A program made the translations under genes and the position numbers. The notes under the pieces were generated by a model. That model worked only from the letters and a program-made list of their open reading frames with translations. It searched no databases and had not been told where the DNA came from. Below, one piece after another: positions 12,532 through 13,308 of a stretch of DNA of 13,308 bases; within the stretch, counting starts at the first letter, position 1, and the number at the start of each line of letters is the position of its first letter. The stretch is from positions 1 to 13,308 of the forward strand of contig JAQXRK010000028.1 of assembly GCA_029218485.1 (NCBI GenBank), written 5' to 3'. The DNA is from a bacterium (GTDB lineage Bacteria; Bacillota; Clostridia; Christensenellales; CAG-138).

Positions 12532-13308
12532 GTGAATAAACGTATCTTTTTGCGGATCGCCCAGTGGTTTTCCGTTGGCGTTGCGGTCCTTCTGTGTTTC
12601 ATCAACTATTCCGAACGAATGATTCAGATTCGCGCGCTCCCCGAGACGCTGCATGTGACCGGGGAAGCCGGCCGGTTCTCCCGGCTGCTTGCGTCGGAAG
12701 CGCCGGCGGCAGCCGCCGTGGATGTGCAGCACGCCGAGCGGCTTTCCGATGTCGGCGAGGAACTGTATACGTTCCGGCTGTTTGGCGTGATTCCGGTTCG
12801 CTCGGTGCGCGTGGTCCGTACCGAACGTCAGTATCTGGTGCCGGGCGGCGATGCGGTTGGCATCACGCTGCATACGCGCGGCGTGCTTGTGGTCGGGATG
12901 GGCTCCGTGCGCACAGCGGACGGCATGCTCAGCCCCGGTTCCGCTGCGGGCCTGCAGCCGGGCGATTTGATCCTGTCCGTCGGCGGGGAGGAGATCGAGG
13001 ATACGGCGCATCTGGCCTCCGTCTGTGCGGCGCAGGATGGTGCGGTTACGCTGGAGGTGGAGCGCGGCGGCGCGCTGACCACCATGCACGTGTACCCCGC
13101 GCTGGATGTCGAGTCGGGGGAATACCGGCTGGGCCTTTGGGTGCGCGACAGCACGGCGGGCGTCGGCACGCTCTCCTTTTATGATGAGAACACGGGGTGG
13201 TTCGGCGCGCTCGGACATGCCGTGTCCGATGTGGATACCCAGTCGACGCTGAGCGTGCGGGACGGCAAGCTCGTCGAGGCGGAGATTATGGATGTGGTGC
13301 GCGGCGTT
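12532..13308 (+). CDS. spoIVB: SpoIVB signalling peptidase, 5' part (runs off window)
   Basis: The first 259 codons of SpoIVB are present. In B. subtilis this serine peptidase (family S55, about 426 residues) is made in the forespore and secreted into the intermembrane space, where it cleaves SpoIVFA to trigger pro-sigma-K processing. Visible parts are a basic start and one membrane anchor (about residues 7-26), a linker, and a strand region LFGVIPVRSVRVVR (84-97) to YLVPGGDAVGITLHTRGVLVVG. A PDZ domain covers about 110-190 (GSAAGLQPGDLILSVGG at 136-152). The start of the protease domain carries WFGALGHAVSDVDT, with the probable catalytic His229. The catalytic Ser lies beyond the window. GTG 12532 is chosen because an in-frame stop is at 12520-12522 and GAGG (12521-12524) lies 7 bases upstream. 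spo0A would be expected next. Confidence 0.95.
   Translation, partial: MNKRIFLRIAQWFSVGVAVLLCFINYSERMIQIRALPETLHVTGEAGRFSRLLASEAPAAAAVDVQHAERLSDVGEELYTFRLFGVIPVRSVRVVRTERQYLVPGGDAVGITLHTRGVLVVGMGSVRTADGMLSPGSAAGLQPGDLILSVGGEEIEDTAHLASVCAAQDGAVTLEVERGGALTTMHVYPALDVESGEYRLGLWVRDSTAGVGTLSFYDENTGWFGALGHAVSDVDTQSTLSVRDGKLVEAEIMDVVRGV

Noticed and set aside
12564..13184. 206-codon plus-strand frame overlapping spoIVB
   Set aside because: Alternate frame of spoIVB; the SpoIVB frame has a membrane anchor, a PDZ domain and GHAVSD, while this one is Arg/Gly-rich noise.

Overview
The window is about 13.3 kb of GC-rich (roughly 60% by eye) chromosomal DNA with every recognisable gene on the + strand. 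It carries the classic endospore-former locus that runs from spoIIIA through asp23, nusB, xseAB, ispA, dxs, tlyA, argR and recN to spoIVB. This points to a spore-forming Firmicute, most likely a GC-rich member of class Clostridia; the lineage within Clostridia is inference. No mobile element, CRISPR array, tRNA or rRNA was seen.

Layout. (1) 1-1613: the 3' end of the spoIIIA operon (end of spoIIIAE, an unusually short spoIIIAF, spoIIIAG, spoIIIAH), parts of the forespore-mother cell channel. (2) 1637-6702: a near-perfect vegetative promoter, then asp23, amaP, a DUF2273 membrane protein, nusB, a TsaD/Kae1-like gene, xseA, xseB and ispA, with many overlapping stop/start codons. (3) 6708-9372: a probable extended -10 promoter, then dxs and tlyA. 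(4) 9383-12448: an AT-rich intergenic region with ARG-box-like palindromes and a good promoter, then nadK, argR and recN. (5) 12449 to the end: a short hairpin-bearing spacer, then spoIVB, cut by the window edge before its catalytic serine.

Together the genes cover sporulation (spoIIIA channel, SpoIVB signalling protease), envelope stress (Asp23/AmaP/DUF2273), transcription and RNA modification (NusB, TlyA), DNA repair (exonuclease VII, RecN), isoprenoid precursor synthesis (Dxs, IspA), NADP supply (NadK) and arginine control (ArgR). Compared with Bacillus subtilis as I remember it, accBC is absent between spoIIIAH and asp23, a TsaD-like gene sits where folD would be, and nadK lies between tlyA and argR.

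I did not find a wholly new system. The points most worth a second look are the 62-residue SpoIIIAF, with a strong out-of-frame ribosome binding site before it; the TsaD-like protein, which keeps its metal-binding histidines but has lost the acidic pair of true TsaD; and the possible arginine-responsive operator in front of nadK-argR-recN. No intergenic stretch exceeds about 135 bases.
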